A DNA stretch of 64,000 bases from Spizellomyces punctatus DAOM BR117 (GCF_000182565.1 NW_015971539.1:739219-803218), one strand, 5' to 3'. Numbered from the stretch's first letter, positions 23,565 to 36,573 are shown. Translations and numbers: made by a program. Notes: generated by a model not told the origin, from the letters alone.

Positions 23565-26500
23565 TCAAGTACGCAACGAACCCCGTCTAGAACTTCCCAA
23601 ACTTAAACCCCCCGCACTACTACTTCGTGTTAATATGTCTATAAACTGTTGTGCGTCCTTTTCCTGCTGCCCCCCCGCTTTCACCATCATTTGGACGTAT
23701 TTCTGTGCTTGAGCTGTTGCAGCCGGAGTATTGGCCCGAAGAAGAGTATCGACGATACCAGTGTATCCGTACTTTGTGGTGGTTTTAGCAAACTGGTAGA
23801 GGGTGGACGGAAGGGTAGCATTAAATTCTGTACATGACACATATGAGTGAATAACTTTGCGGTTGCATCGCCGGGTTACCTTTTCTAGCCCGTCCCAGTT
23901 GCTGGACTAGAATTCGATAAATGTGAGATCAAGCAAATTACCCAAGTATCGACAGTAGCGCTCACCTGCACAAGCGCCTTAACCTTGAGCCACCAAAACC
24001 TGTGGCAAAGCCAGCAGATCAGCATTACACCATAGCATCTCCATGAATCCTTTGTGTGTACCTTTTCTCCGGCACCTTGAAATCCGCCTTGACCTTTGCG
24101 GCCCTATTCCCATGTCCTAAAATTAACAACTTTGATATCGTCTCGCTGATTGTTAGGTCCAAGAACGTGTGGGCGGTATCCCGTTCTAGGGTTGTTTGCA
24201 GATTCAAGAGTTTGACTTGATCATCGGTGGCCTGATTTAATTGTGAATATTAATATATGGCACTCAATGATGGGTAGACACTATTACCTTTGCTTCAAAG
24301 AGATGCTCTTTATCATCTTGATAGAGTTTTGTAGCAACCTTGAATTTATTGATGCGCTCTGTTATGTCCTAAGAACATGGCCACAGCTTCAGCTAAATTG
24401 CTCTCGACATCAATGTTTTTTCAACATGGACAGTGCAAAACTTACACCACTTTCATAACCTTCCACCACGACCGCATTCGCACTCTCGACCCTTCGATCA
24501 TCCTGATAATAAAAGTCGCGCAAAAGCTGCCGGTCCTGTTCTCTACTGTAACATTCCAAAAGACTAGATGCGAGCGGCTTGCCGTTGATGATGCGGAAAA
24601 AATCCGCGGGCGGGAGTTTGCGCTTTAAATGAAGCATGACGAGGTAGACTGGTAGATCGACTCGCTTTAAGCCAAAACAATCATTGGTGACCACAAATTC
24701 CAGTGGACTTACCAAGATCGGTATCACCGCTTTCGATGGCTTTGATCATTGCAAGCTCGTCTTCCTGCATACTCATCAGGAGAGGTACTTGGTTTGCTGC
24801 TTGTGGTTCGTAATCTAGAAGCTGACAAACCAGTCTTGCAATGAGTCGTACGCTACCAAAAAGCTTTTTTCTGTGTACAAACCTTGGTGGCAAGCCTAGT
24901 CTGTCCAGTTTCATATGCGGTTTTGGCTACCTCCGTATATGAGATACCCGAATCTCGGCCCCCCAGCTTCTCTACAATCAAGCGGCAAAGTGTCTCTTCG
25001 TCGTCGACAGAAACTTTAATCTAAATTTCAAAGCATATAAGGCCAAGAGTCGCTCCCCGAGTTTTGCCACTCCTGCTCGTACTTTTGCGCAGGCCCAATG
25101 GATCAAAACTCTGTCCCGATTCATTCCCAAATACTCGCAAATGCGGAGCGCAAGCAAATGATGGTGTCGGTTGGTTAATCGGTTGATCAATACTTGAGGC
25201 GTTAATCGCATATATCTATGTAGGTTCATTTGCCGTTAGCTCCATCCCCGCATACGCAAAAAAAAAAAAAATCAAAAAACGTATTTAACGTACTGTGAGT
25301 AGGTGAGGGGTATGCCAATTTCGTAGTGTCTTACAGCGTTGAGGACGCGCAACGTCTGACACATGGTGACGAATCTGTTTGCATTATAAGAGTCCACAAA
25401 GCATTTACCAAAACTAGCCGCCTGAAAAATCTGGTATGTCAAGAGAATTTCGAGAAAATTATAATGTCAATTTATATCATACCCGAAGTAAAGCCCGTTG
25501 CCGTCCGGTATGCAACTCATGGCCAGCGGCCTCTATGCAGCTATCAACGGCTTCCGTTAGTTCGGGTTTGATGTTGCGAATGTTTTCGTCGGCGCGAGGG
25601 CTTTTTTTCTGAACACCAAACACCGCAACATGAGTCTTTTGAAAACCTCACACGGAATACTGACGATAGCGTATATAAACTAACGACTCTTGATACTAAC
25701 CTCAAAATGCTCCAAGGCATCAAACAGAATCGCGCCAGGGGCAGTAGAACCAATCTTGAAAATGTCCTCAATCGCAGCTGGCGTTTGTACGAATTAATCT
25801 TCTGATCCACATCTGTACGTTTCATCCAAAGTTTGCACTGCGCTTACTTGGCACACGTTGCAGAAACTCGCATCTCTCGTCACTGATGATGCGGACGCCG
25901 TCAACTTCTGGTACCAGGTGCACGATCCCTTCATATGAATACCTGACTTTCATGTAAGCGATGCTGCGCACCATACGGCTAGCTTGTTTTAAACTTACTT
26001 GATCCAGTCTCCAAAAGGACCCACCATAAGCACTGTGTCCGGCCAATGAAGCACTACAGCATCTGTCCCGCACCTGAACGTATATGGTCACTTAAATGCC
26101 TGTGTCTTTGGAATCGGCTGGCACGTACCAGGTCATCTGCACCGGTGGCGTACTTGAATTGGTAGAAAACTCGGCAAGATTCTTTTGGAAGTCAGTGGAG
26201 ACTACCCAAAGCCGTCCGTCTGTTGTGAACAGAGCCAAGAACTTTCCGTTAGGCGATACCGACATGCCACTGAATGGTCCTTGAGACAACATCTGGAGTG
26301 GACAAACGTGTTAAATAATCTGTTTTGGCAAGAGCAGCCGACGGTCTTTGTAGATCTCTGAATCTTTGCAACGAGCTGTACCTGATCTTGAACACTTGAG
26401 GCATCAACAACCATGACCGTGGCATTTACAGCAACGATGACTTCTAAATGTTTGCTCAACGTGAATTCTGGAGGTATGATGGTCCACGAATGTGGTGCCT

Positions 26501-27456
26501 GATGTAGACCTTCACAGTGGATTATCAGTGAGCAACGATTGCATATCTCCACACGTTGCCAAACGCAAGTAAACCAATGCCAATATCCTTTCTCATACGT
26601 ACCAGGATCTGCTAGTTGCTTGGGCCTTGGTTCCTCCAAGTCTGTCACCGCTATCAGCTTATAGTTCCCAGTAAGAACCACCAGGCCCGTTTCCCACAAT
26701 TGGCATTCTAGTACTCCATACTCTTTGGCGTCCTGAACAGAGCACAGCTACTGAGTACTGTATCCTCAGCCTCTTGGTCAATCAAACGCTTCACCTGTCC
26801 CAGTGAGAATTGAATAAACTCCCCGTGTATATCATACACTCTGACAGCGCCATACTCGAGAATGCATATCAAGTGTTCAGTGTTTGTCCATCCCATGCCC
26901 ACGATTCGACCTTTATCCCACTGGTGACAATGCGTTGACATTAGAAACAGAACAGAGAGCGTTTCTGGGCTTTTAACGCATGGGAAGCTCACCTGGAATT
27001 GATTGATGAGCTTCCCAGAGGATGTGTAAATGTGCATAACCGGCTTTATTGTTTGATTTTGCAGCGATAGAATCTTTTTATCGTCTCGTATCATGGCTGA
27101 AAGCATCAGAATACAAGAGCATAAGGAAAAAAAACTTTAGGAAACAACAACGATAGCCACTTTTGTATTTATTACGTATTTCAATTCTCGTCCTTTTTCG
27201 CAGTATGAACCAATTTTACTAGCTACTGGCATCAAATGCCTTACCTATTGGACCGCCATAAGGAGCGGCAGCAACGATAAACTTGGAGAGGTCCATATCC
27301 TTCCAGAGCATGAGATAGGTTTCCTGCTTGCTACCGCCCTCATTTAGACAATGACACGTTCTCTTACCCGTGAGCAAAAGTGTAAAAGACCTACCAGTAG
27401 AACCTGTCATGGAGGAGATTCCAATCTGCCGTGGGAGAAAGGTTTCCTGCCAACAT
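23565..27456 (-). CDS. VPS16: VPS16, core subunit of HOPS/CORVET tethering complexes
   Basis: VPS16 joins VPS33 in the HOPS and CORVET complexes that tether endosomes and vacuoles before fusion. I start at ATG 27456-27454 ([21 protein letters not shown]), spliced to a block with [20 protein letters not shown]. Then come [20 protein letters not shown] of the N-terminal beta-propeller and [14 protein letters not shown] sequence near 25900. The alpha-solenoid has [35 protein letters not shown] and [10 protein letters not shown] (the conserved VPS16 core). The region [20 protein letters not shown] and RDFYYQDDR follows. The tail runs [31 protein letters not shown] and then a divergent segment related to the usual F-x-K-S/T...Y stretch. 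TGA 23567-23565. About ten or more introns. The long minus-strand series of exons with one consistent family leaves little doubt. Confidence 0.92.
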
Positions 27457-29358
27457 TGTGGTTGTGGGTGTGTCGCTTTACAGCAAGATGAGAATGGTAT
27501 GCAAGACTCGTTAAATACGTTGCTTGACCAGCTCATTCCCCCCGCGCCACATTGTTGAGTCATGCATCCAGCAAGCCTTCAACTTTCATCTCCTGTCACC
27601 GCACACCTTGCTCTTCATTCCTTTTTGCTCATGACAAGTATGCATATCTCCTGCAAGGTGCAAGATTGTGCTCACTGGCAACAATCCACACGGTTGCAAA
27701 TCAACTGCAAATCCACCAAGTGTGCAGGATTACATGAGGACACAAGAACACTATAAACTGTCCTCCCGCACGACTGCATCCTCGACTCCAAGCTGAAATC
27801 TCAAAGTCTAGTATACTTTTGTGAAGGGAAACTTGCTGGAATACACAGTATGGAAATACCCCATGGTATTGCATAGATGATGCACTCAACAAGCAGCTCT
27901 AAAGAGGCATAACGATCGAATTCAGTTGAAAGCAACTGCACACTGCCTAATGGCACAGCCATGCTATACACCAACTCCGCACAAAAGGCGATGGAACACC
28001 AAAAGTCACTCGTCTGTACGATTTGTCCGCTTTTTTGGATTTCAAACGACTTGTCACCTGGTTCAAGATGTAGCCAAGAAGCAACAACAAAAGCATGAGG
28101 GTTTCGGAAGAAACAAGAAGCGTTCTGGGCGGGCTGGGGATTGAAAGGTGTCTGCTAGCCTTCCTTTAGCGATCACGTCAAAAGACCTACTTTTGCCACG
28201 CCATTTGCTCAGTCTTTTTTTTGCCTCAGCAAATGCCACCAAATGGGCATTAAGCCCTTTTCCGCCGAGCCGACTCTTTCCAAAAAAAAGAAGAGGTTGT
28301 CGCCCCGCCATACTTGAAGTGTGCTTTTTTTGAGTCATGGCACTGTTGGACGGGTTAGATTTCCAATGAGTCTACTTTCAAATATTTCACATGCAACAAA
28401 ACCCCCACACTCGTTTGTTCGTCATTGTGCCTTCCGATCGTTATTATAAAGTGTGTGTGTGTGGGGATGTTTTCATACACAATGTGCTGCATTGACTTTT
28501 CATAAAACAACATTTAACAAAGTACATGACATCACGTTACTCTTCTCCAATAAACTTGTTCTGGATGATTGCCTGTGTGCTACGCATACCATATTGTTGT
28601 GTGTGTGTGTGTGTGTAGGGATTCCAAGTGTTTGTTTTGAGAGTGTTTAAAACCAACGAAATAAAGCTTTTCTTGTACCTGTGTGTGTGTGTGTGTGTGT
28701 GTTCCAAGTACTTGAGGAGAGTAACAAAAGGTGAACAAGTGAAAGGTTACTACAAAGTGTGATATCAAAACACTTTGCTTTTACCACCAATTGTTGAAAT
28801 GTTACCCGTCCTTGTCTCACTCCCGTTACCCCGGCTTTCTACATCCATCTACTCCTTCCTTCCTTCTTCCTCCTTCTCCTTCTTCTACCTCCTTTAAGGG
28901 GGGAGAGGCGAAGCAGCCCTTCCGCTTTCTTTGTTGTTTTAAACAACTCTTGAACACTCTACCCAAAATGCAAATGGGGAAGGAAGGAGGTTTTTTTGGT
29001 CCTTTTGGGAGACGAGATTTGAACCGAATCCCAAATATTCTTTTTTTCGTTTTTTTCAAACTTTCTAAACTCGCTTTTGACGAGTGAAACTCCCTGGGGT
29101 ACAGCAAACATCTAGCTATTCGTTCCTTTTGCTTTAAACCTTTTTAGCCAAACAACGTCCCCAAGCTGAAAATCCTGATTTTCCGCCCACAGTGTTTGTC
29201 ATATAAGCAAGCGCTGCTGGGGTGAAGAAGGAGCAGGTTTTTTAAGAGATTTCTGCTTATTCTCATCTTGGCCAGTGACAGCGACCCACACACAAAAAAA
29301 AAAATAATAAATCGAGCGAGGAGCTGGGAGACTGGACACTTGTGCGTTTTGACATGAA
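27457..29358. other. gene-poor intergenic region with GT microsatellites
   Basis: About 1.9 kb between the divergent VPS16 and homeodomain genes. I see no credible gene; open frames on both strands overlap each other and are low in complexity. Features include GT repeats at 28451-28702, T runs near 29041-29060 and an A run near 29289. Long upstream regions are common for developmental regulators such as the homeodomain gene that follows. Confidence 0.5.
28451..28702 (+). repeat. three GT microsatellites, two with matching flanks
   Basis: GT runs lie at 28451-28462 (6 units), 28599-28616 (9 units) and 28681-28702 (11 units). The last two are each followed closely by TTCCAAGT...TTG...GAGAGT, so they look like copies of one duplicated block. 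Confidence 0.85.
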
Positions 29359-31351
29359 ATGATGGAGGGCCTGCCAGATTTGCCAGCGTCTGACATTCAC
29401 TCTGACGGAAATACACCGTACATGGAACCATTTTACAACACTTTCCACCCATTGCCGTACGGCGACTTTCGTCAACATGTAAGTGCTGCCGGCCGTCGTT
29501 CGATACCTATAGCTTTGCTTACTTTTTGTTCGCATCTTTACATCTGGGTTCCGACAGGCGTACAATCCGTTCTTTCACAAAACTCGTCGAAAGACGACCA
29601 AAATGCAACTGGAAGTCCTTGAAGCAAATTTCCGTGATAATACAAAACCAGATGCGGAAACCAGACAACTGCTAGCACGTCAATTGAACATGACGCCAAG
29701 AGGCGTGCAAATCTGGTTCCAAAACCGCCGTGCAAAGGAAAAGGCGGCGTTCAAGAAAACTGCAGAGTCCACAAAAGAACAGAGCTCGTCGCCAAATATG
29801 ATGGAGAGTGGGTCCGATTCCGGTGGTGCGGTTTTTGATCCAGGCATCAAGACTTCTCCTCGCAGTGTGGAGGAAAGTCCTCCAAAGATTGGCTCACTCG
29901 GTCAGGTCCAGAGAACACCCCAGTTTGCCGTTGTGCCCCCTCCGTATGAGGGCGCCTATCAATTTCTGGACGATATCGCCGTACCTCCACATCAGGACTC
30001 GCTGCCATTCGACCTTGTCGCGGCCGCCTCTGGATTGATGCCACCCTTTGGGACAGTGGACACCAGTTTAGACGCTGTTGACATTGGTGAACGTGGTCTG
30101 GACACTAGCGGACGCCTGCCACCAAAGACGTCTATGCGCAATCGTGCTGTGTCAATGCCGGAACCATACAAGCCGTACGGCACCTATGAAGAGACGTTGG
30201 CTTCATCCTTACCAAAGGACGAGCAAGTGGACTCTCAACAGAGTGGCCTTCCATTCCATGGCACATCCCTAGAGTACGTCCCACAACCACAACAGTCAGC
30301 GTCTCACATTCCAGAAATCCGACATCCCTCACAATCACCCACTCGTCTGGCCGTCGTTGGCCATGGCCCGCCAAGCACGAATCGCCAGCGAAAACGTGCG
30401 CTCACCATAACCATCCCTGAACGCCCAACACCGGGACCTACTTCCACTTCCACTGCGCCCGCAGGAAGGATTGAGAGCACTCACGCACCTTACAGTGCCG
30501 GGGCTTACGCTCCAGTGTATCGACTACAGCATCCTTCACCATCAGTACTTTCCCCTCATTATTCCGGAGATACGCCCACTTGGAGTGGCGCACGTCGCGG
30601 ATCGTGCCCACCAGAGTTCCTTGCCTCATTTATGAACATGACTATACCATCAACAGATGACGGCAGTACATCGCTAGAAACCCCTCAGCCCTCGCCGTCC
30701 TTGCAACCGATTATGGAGGACTGTACTTATGGACGGTCAAGCGAAATTGCTTATGCAAGTGCATCGCTTACGCCTCCGCAAACCTATGCGGACTGCGAAG
30801 CCAGTGTCGCTGTGGTTCCACAGTATCCCATGACGGCATACCCAAGATTTTACAACAAGGACATGGCATGCCTGGGCCCATGTTACGATTCTTACGGTCA
30901 GAAGCAGCTTCACATTCCCCAAGCGCTACAAGAAACACAGTCCAAGCCTGATGTACAACACTTTCAAAGGCTTAGAATGAATCGGCGGAGTTCTGAGCCA
31001 GTCAATATACTACGACAGCAGCACGTATTACGCGCTAATGCGGGTGCAGAGGTATCTAGCTGGGATTCTGTATACCCGGGATACACGATTGCGATGCCTG
31101 GAGTCCATAAAGGTTATAATTCTGCGGCATATTGGAGTCCGCAAACCGGACGACCGCCATCACAACGAACACTAGCATTTGAGAGCGGGCTGGAAGAGCC
31201 TCATATGTGTGTGGAAGAGAAAATGTTACTGAGTGGGATTAATGATTTTGACAATCTCAGTCCTGTGGTCGGGCAATCACCCACGATACCGTATCCGAGA
31301 TCATTCCCTGTAGAGTTACCGAATGCTGTAGGAGAATTTGTAGAGCAGTAA
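29359..31351 (+). CDS. Homeodomain transcription factor
   Basis: Start ATG 29359 (MMEGLPDLPASDIHSDGN). Intron 29479-29557 joins exon 1 (40 codons) to a long exon ending TAA 31349-31351, about 637 residues in all. The homeodomain covers roughly residues 49-107: TRRKTTKMQLEVLEANFRDN, then helix 2 DAETRQLLARQLN, then the recognition helix VQIWFQNRRAKEK with the invariant W, F, N and R. It is a typical 60-residue, non-TALE domain like those of fungal Yox1/Phx1/Pah-type regulators. The rest is disordered, with three similar basic-Ser-Pro motifs (RNRAVSMPEP, ARRGSCPPEF, NRRSSEPVN), which resemble PKA or 14-3-3 sites. Target genes cannot be told from sequence. Confidence 0.88.
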
Positions 31352-31592
31352 AGCTTTTGTAACTAGGATGGAAGCGACTCAAGAGCGGACTGAACAGTTT
31401 CCTTTTGTTAGTGTTTTTCCTTTATATCTTCTCTGCTTCTACCGGACATTACCTCTTTGTAAATTGGACAGTACCAGGAATTGTACTTTGTATTTTTACT
31501 TTTAGTCTTAACCTTTTTCTTTTGTTCGATTTTTTACAAATGAGACTTTTGAATATATGTTTGAAGAAAGCATACAGTGTAATTCTTATGGT

Positions 31593-34070
31593 TTAATCTG
31601 AGGAACCACCTTCGGCCGCCACAGCGACCTTCTGCCGATGCCCGAAATGCTGAGAATTTTTAAATTCGGCGTATAGTGTGAACAGTACGTGAAGAGATTC
31701 GATGTAGGTGCGGCTTTCCTTGGGTTTCGACTTTTTTTCTTTAAAGACATGTACGGGTATGTCCACCATATTGCAGGCTAGTTGGGCATAGTCGCGCAAA
31801 GACAGGTCGATCTCGGCTGGTGGAACCCGAACCTATTATGATGTGCATGTGTGTGTGTTAGTGTGTGAATCCTGCAATATTGGCTGTTTGGAACAAACCT
31901 CTCCAGCATTGAAGCCTTCCTCGACCGCGTCAGGCCATTGAGCCATCAGCTTCTCGACATCCGGCATTCGCTTAAAGTACTCCACCTTATCCTGTGGCGT
32001 CTGCAAGTGAAGATTGTAAACATTTTGAATCCATTGCGACAAGGCTTTTTGCCCGTCGGGTGCTGATGTTCCCGGACCCAGTTGTATTGACCGGATTTTG
32101 GATGGTGTTAGTTTAGGGGTTGCGGATTCGCTCTTTTGAAGAGCACGAAGACGAAGGTCCAGGACTGGCCGATTTTAGGACGGTGAGTAACGTGTCTTTG
32201 TAAACATTTGTTCACTCGCACAAACATACCAGCCGGATCAGATTGCTGTATATTAGGTTCATCGAGCACTATTGCTCCCAATGACGACAGCTTTTGAGTA
32301 TTCACTGGTTTAGATGGATCATCTGGATATCGCGATGGAGGCGGAATCTGCAGCAGCAAAAACATTGTTTAGATCCCATGAAAAAAAGGTCAAAATGAAA
32401 TGCCTGCAAAACGTACTTTGATGATTGGATCAATGTCACCAATGGACGGCATGTAATCCAGGATAAAACATTTCAGCTCTGGGTTGAGTTCAAACGTTTG
32501 TGGTTCATATCCCGCAATATAAGTGAAAAGCTCTTCCAATTCTGTCTTGAGCGGACCGCCGGAGCTTGATACGGCGGAAGTCTCCGACGTTGAGCGGGTG
32601 GCCTCGGTAAAGATCATGTCTGTATTGCGCAAATGGTCGTCGTCCTGGTCTGTGGGTGGGTAGCCTAAACTATCGGAGCGTGGCGGCCATGGATGCTTTT
32701 CTTTCGGAAGGGGCTGCGGGTCTGCTAGCCCAAAAGTTGTCTGCCTATCATCTTGCATACGTTGAATGATAGCATCGGTGTTGGAATCCTGATATTCATC
32801 CTCTTCTTGGCGAAGCTGGGAACAAGATTGAGATATTATGACATACATTGGGGTAGAAGAAAATGTCCTTTACCGGTTGGTGCCGTTTTGCAGAGCGCCG
32901 CGCACTTTCGGGCCTCATGGCTCTACGTTGTGGAGGTGGTGACTCTGGTTGTGCTTGGATAGTGTCCTGTAGATACTGGGACGACCCTGTAGTCGACTTG
33001 GTATTTTTCGCCATGAGGGCGTTAAATTCTTCGTCACTATCGTCAGGATGATTATCCTCAGGATGCGTTGAGTAGAACGCTGTAGGTTCCGCATCAAGCC
33101 CCATGGAGTTTACATTCACATCTGACATCAGATTTGCGGAAAGGTTTGCTGACGCTGGCACACTTCCTTTCAATGCCGTTGCTCTTGCAGATGCCTGTAC
33201 AATTTGCGTTTTTCATGTCAACTGGTGAGGATCTGGTTCAAAGGCCAAACGCTCTATTCACATTACCTCATCGACTGGTTCGGGTCTCTCCTCTGTCCTC
33301 AAGTCAGATAATCCACCGCTCCTGCTAATTGATTCACGTCGCGGTATACGACCCATAGCCAGATCGTTTTGGCTCATCATTTCGCGCGAAAGGCTGTTTT
33401 GTGTTGCGGCCAGAGGACTTGTTGAGCTGTCGACACCGATTTCGTTCAGCGCTCCTTCTGACTTGGTTGGCAGTTGTCTTCTCAATCCACTGTAGGGTCG
33501 TGTTGGAGGATCTAGTCCAGCTTCAAGATCGCTTTGCAACCTTAAAGGATCGGGAGCAAGTTCCAATGACTTCCGTTCAATCAGCAAAGAATCTTAAACC
33601 CCCATGCAGCGGCCAAGTTTTTGACCGATCACTTAACTCTCCCGGACTCACTTTCTTGCAAATTTTTCATCCTCTTCTATGGCAATTACTCGAGCCAAGA
33701 GCTCATCTTCTGATACTTGATCCTCCAGTTGACGCCTTCGCGCACTAGGAAGGCGGTTGACCCGTGATTGCATGTCTCTAGCAAGAGCTTCATCTGACTG
33801 TTCCATCCGTTGCTTGGATCGACTTGTCATAGGACGACCTCCAAGATCATCAGTTGACCGCCCGCGTGTAGATGTAACGGGACGTTTTCCCTTTTCCGTC
33901 CGTCTGGCATTATCACCTTGGTTGTGGAGCATCGTTCTCTCGAGTGCTTCAATGGCAGCGTCGACGTTATAGTCCACGCGTTGAAGCACTGCAGAGAGAA
34001 TTTCTGGATCCACTAGAGGAAACTGTGCAACGAGACGAGCGAGCGAGAGCTGGTCCTCCTCTTCAGCCAT
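31593..34070 (-). CDS. IFT46: IFT46 with an apparent N-terminal CUE domain
   Basis: The C-terminal half is intraflagellar transport protein 46, an IFT-B subunit needed to build the flagellum: ELEELFTYIAGYEPQTFELN, FILDYMPSIGDIDPIIK, VLDEPNIQQSDPA, RMPDVEKLMAQWPD and ESLHVLFTLYAEFKNSQHFG. The stop is TAA 31595-31593. Upstream exons stay open back to ATG 34070 (MAEEEDQLSLARLVAQFPLV). They encode a CUE-like ubiquitin-binding domain (LVAQFPLVDPEILSAVLQRV) and a long disordered linker with EEDEKFARK spliced to LQSDLEAGLD by a 111-nt intron (33541-33651). More introns lie near 33257, 32873 and 32400. Typical IFT46 has only an acidic disordered N-terminus and no CUE domain. A two-gene reading, with the CUE protein ending at TGA 33650-33648 and IFT46 starting at an internal Met, cannot be excluded. 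IFT46 itself is secure. Confidence 0.88.
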
Positions 34071-34225
34071 TGTGGTTTACTACATCCAGCGTGCACCAAA
34101 CGAACGGGCATTCGATCGCTTTGATCGGGCCCGATGCTGAGCTAAGCTGCCACGTGACGGAATGCAAGAAGAACTCGCATCTCTAGTTCCGAACATTTGT
34201 TGCTTGGCTCCTTGCTGGACGAAGG
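34071..34225. promoter_or_regulatory. divergent promoter, CUE-IFT46 / PPR gene
   Basis: Only 155 bp lie between the two divergent start codons (34070 minus, 34226 plus). A CACGTG word lies near 34151. No clear TATA box. Confidence 0.5.
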
Positions 34226-36361
34226 ATGAAAGCAAGAAGTTGTCTTGGAGGACGAAAGGCTACCTCTCTTCTCCCTTGCAATAGGCAAAGGCCCTCGGGC
34301 TGCCTGCTTGCTGCAAGTCGTCATAGTCACCTAGGGCGGCAGTCGGTGCTTGCGCGACATGACAGAACTGTCATTCGCCCGTATACAGCCGTCGCCTCCT
34401 TGGCGCCAGTAACGGAAGGTGAGCGGCTACTCCATTACCAACCCAATGTTATATTTGCTCTAAAATCTGCTTCTGATAGCCTCTATAGCTTCTGAAGGTG
34501 GGCAAATGCGACGTTTGAAAAAGATGCAGACCTTGCTCTCGGCTGAGAACTATGATGGCGTTGTGCACGAATTCAAGCGGGCCGCTCACCGTGGAAATGT
34601 TTCCGAGGACTTTTTCGGAGTAGTATTAGAAGCATGTTCGAGATTGGGTGACTTGGAGACGGCCATGCGGTTACTGGAAACAATGAAGCTCAAAGGAATC
34701 CCGCTGTCAACTGACGTCTATACTACTCTGTTGAAGGCAGCTGCTAAAGGTCCAAATGCAGTTGAGAGAGTTGTGAGGCTTTTGACAATCTTGGAGAAGG
34801 AGGCAGGGGATGGATCGTCGCTTACAGAAAACAGTTACCTTGTCGTTGCAAAGACGTTGCTGATGTCGAATGAACGACGCTACGTGAAGGCAGCCCTCAC
34901 AGTTCTAGAGCGCCTGCAGGGGAAGGTGGATAGTACCAAGATCCTGGGTCTGGAGATCTTGGTAAGTCGCTAGTGATACCATGCGTGCGAGATTGGGACT
35001 GAAAAAGCTGAGCACCTACTCTTCAAAAGGCTTTGGGTAACTTGGATGAAGTGGAAGAGCTTTCGTCAAGGATATCATCTGCACCCGACTCCGTGATCAG
35101 TTGTGATTTTTGGGCATATTGCACGATTGCTCTGCACCGATGTACCTCAGTAAAAGACCGCCATGAGAAATGTGTTTCCGCATATTCTGCTTTACTGCAT
35201 GCGATAGACGCGCAGGCAAAAGAGCATACATTTTTCGACCCAGAGCGTCAAGACCTGATTGTCATGGCCACAAGAGCAGTTTTCGACTCCATCCAGACCG
35301 AGGGTAAGCTCGCCGAAGCGCTGACGATACGAAGGCAGGGCCAAGCAGTATTTCGTACCATGTTGATAACCCAGCGGCAGCGTGACCAGCTGTATAAAGA
35401 GCTGGACAGCGGGACGCTACGTGTACTGCGTGCGGCGTTGATTGAATCCCTAACGCGTAGAGAAGCCGCAACATCACGTCGTACACTGCACCAGGAGTGG
35501 ACAACAATTGTGGATAATATGCGATATCGAAGGGTGCTCCAGGATGCAGATGCATGCTATGTGGTGTTGGATCTTCACATCCTTGCCAGCAAAGATGGTC
35601 TGTCTTCGATGGAGAATGCCACGCAATTGTTTGAGGACATGAAAAAAGAGGGACTGCGTCCGAATAGGGAAATATACAACTTGTTGATGCAAGGTTGGGC
35701 GTCAATGGAATCGTTGGATAGTGAGCACAGGCTGCGACAGGTTTTGCAAATCTTTGAAGCTCTACGGCGAGCCGGTCATATACCGGACGTGGGCTCATAT
35801 ACTGCGCTTTTTACCGCTTGTGCTCCGCTGAATGAAGAGATGACCCGCGACGTCACGTCGGGTCAAGCGGCGGCGGTTTTGGAATATGAACTACAAATGC
35901 TGAGAGAAGGCGTTGTTCATGATGCCAAAAGTACTCATGCTATCATTGATGCTCTCCTGGGACTTGGGCAATATGAGGAAGCGACACAGCGTTTCGTGGA
36001 CATGCGACTGACCGGGATTCCAAGAGATCTGGAGTTGTACAATACCATGATTTGGAGATGCAGTTTGGAATCATCAGGAAGGGCGGCTTTGTTTGCAGTG
36101 AAGGATTTATGGTACACGATGCAGCGTGAGGAACATATCACCCCAGATCCGCGAACTTTTGAGGGTTTGATCCGCTGTTGCCAGAGACAGGGCGATGTCG
36201 TTTCAGCGCTTCGGTTGGTCGAAGATATGGGTGTCAGGGGCATTACTCCCGACATTATGATCTATCAGATAGTATTGGATATGATGGAGCCGTGGGGGGA
36301 TTTAGTCGCTTGTGAACGAACTACTATATTGAAATGTATCGCTCAGAATGGCAAAGTTTAA
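34226..36361 (+). CDS. Mitochondrial-type pentatricopeptide repeat (PPR) protein
   Basis: The start is ATG 34226. The first 60 or so residues (MKARSCLGGRKATSLLPC..., HSHLGRQSVLARHDR) are rich in Arg, Ser and Leu with almost no acid, as in a mitochondrial presequence. An intron in phase 1 (about 34420-34489) joins this to MRRLKKMQTLLSAENYDGVV. A second intron (about 34961-35029) follows GLEIL. PPR motifs are visible, such as TDVYTTLLKAAAKGPNAVER, NREIYNLLMQGWASMES, DVGSYTALFTAC, LELYNTMIWRCSLES and DPRTFEGLIRCCQRQGDVVS. PPR proteins bind organelle RNA in a sequence-specific way and act in RNA stability, processing or translation. Length about 665 residues, ending TAA 36359-36361. The exact orthologue and RNA target are not known. 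Confidence 0.85.
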
Positions 36362-36573
36362 GGGCAATGTAGTGTAGATATTTGATGAGGTCATGTTAAG
36401 GTTTAGATAATGGTAAAGATCTTGTATTTATTTTCTGTACAGTTTTTGACTAGATGGATAATCTGAAAATTTAGCTTTAAACCTTGTTCTACCGCCTGTA
36501 GTTTATGAAAACTCGTTTTTTTCACGAAAAACTATTTGAAATACGTGGAGGGTATGCAGGCATCAGTAGCAAA

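Noticed and set aside
33648..34070. A separate 140-codon CUE protein gene
   Set aside because: Considered as an alternative because a TGA follows FARK. The GTGAGT donor and a downstream acceptor restore an open frame (FARKLQ) into the IFT46 exons, so one gene is favoured, but this is not settled.
35262..35798. Minus-strand open frame of 178 codons
   Set aside because: It is antisense to the PPR repeats, which are clearly coding on the plus strand.
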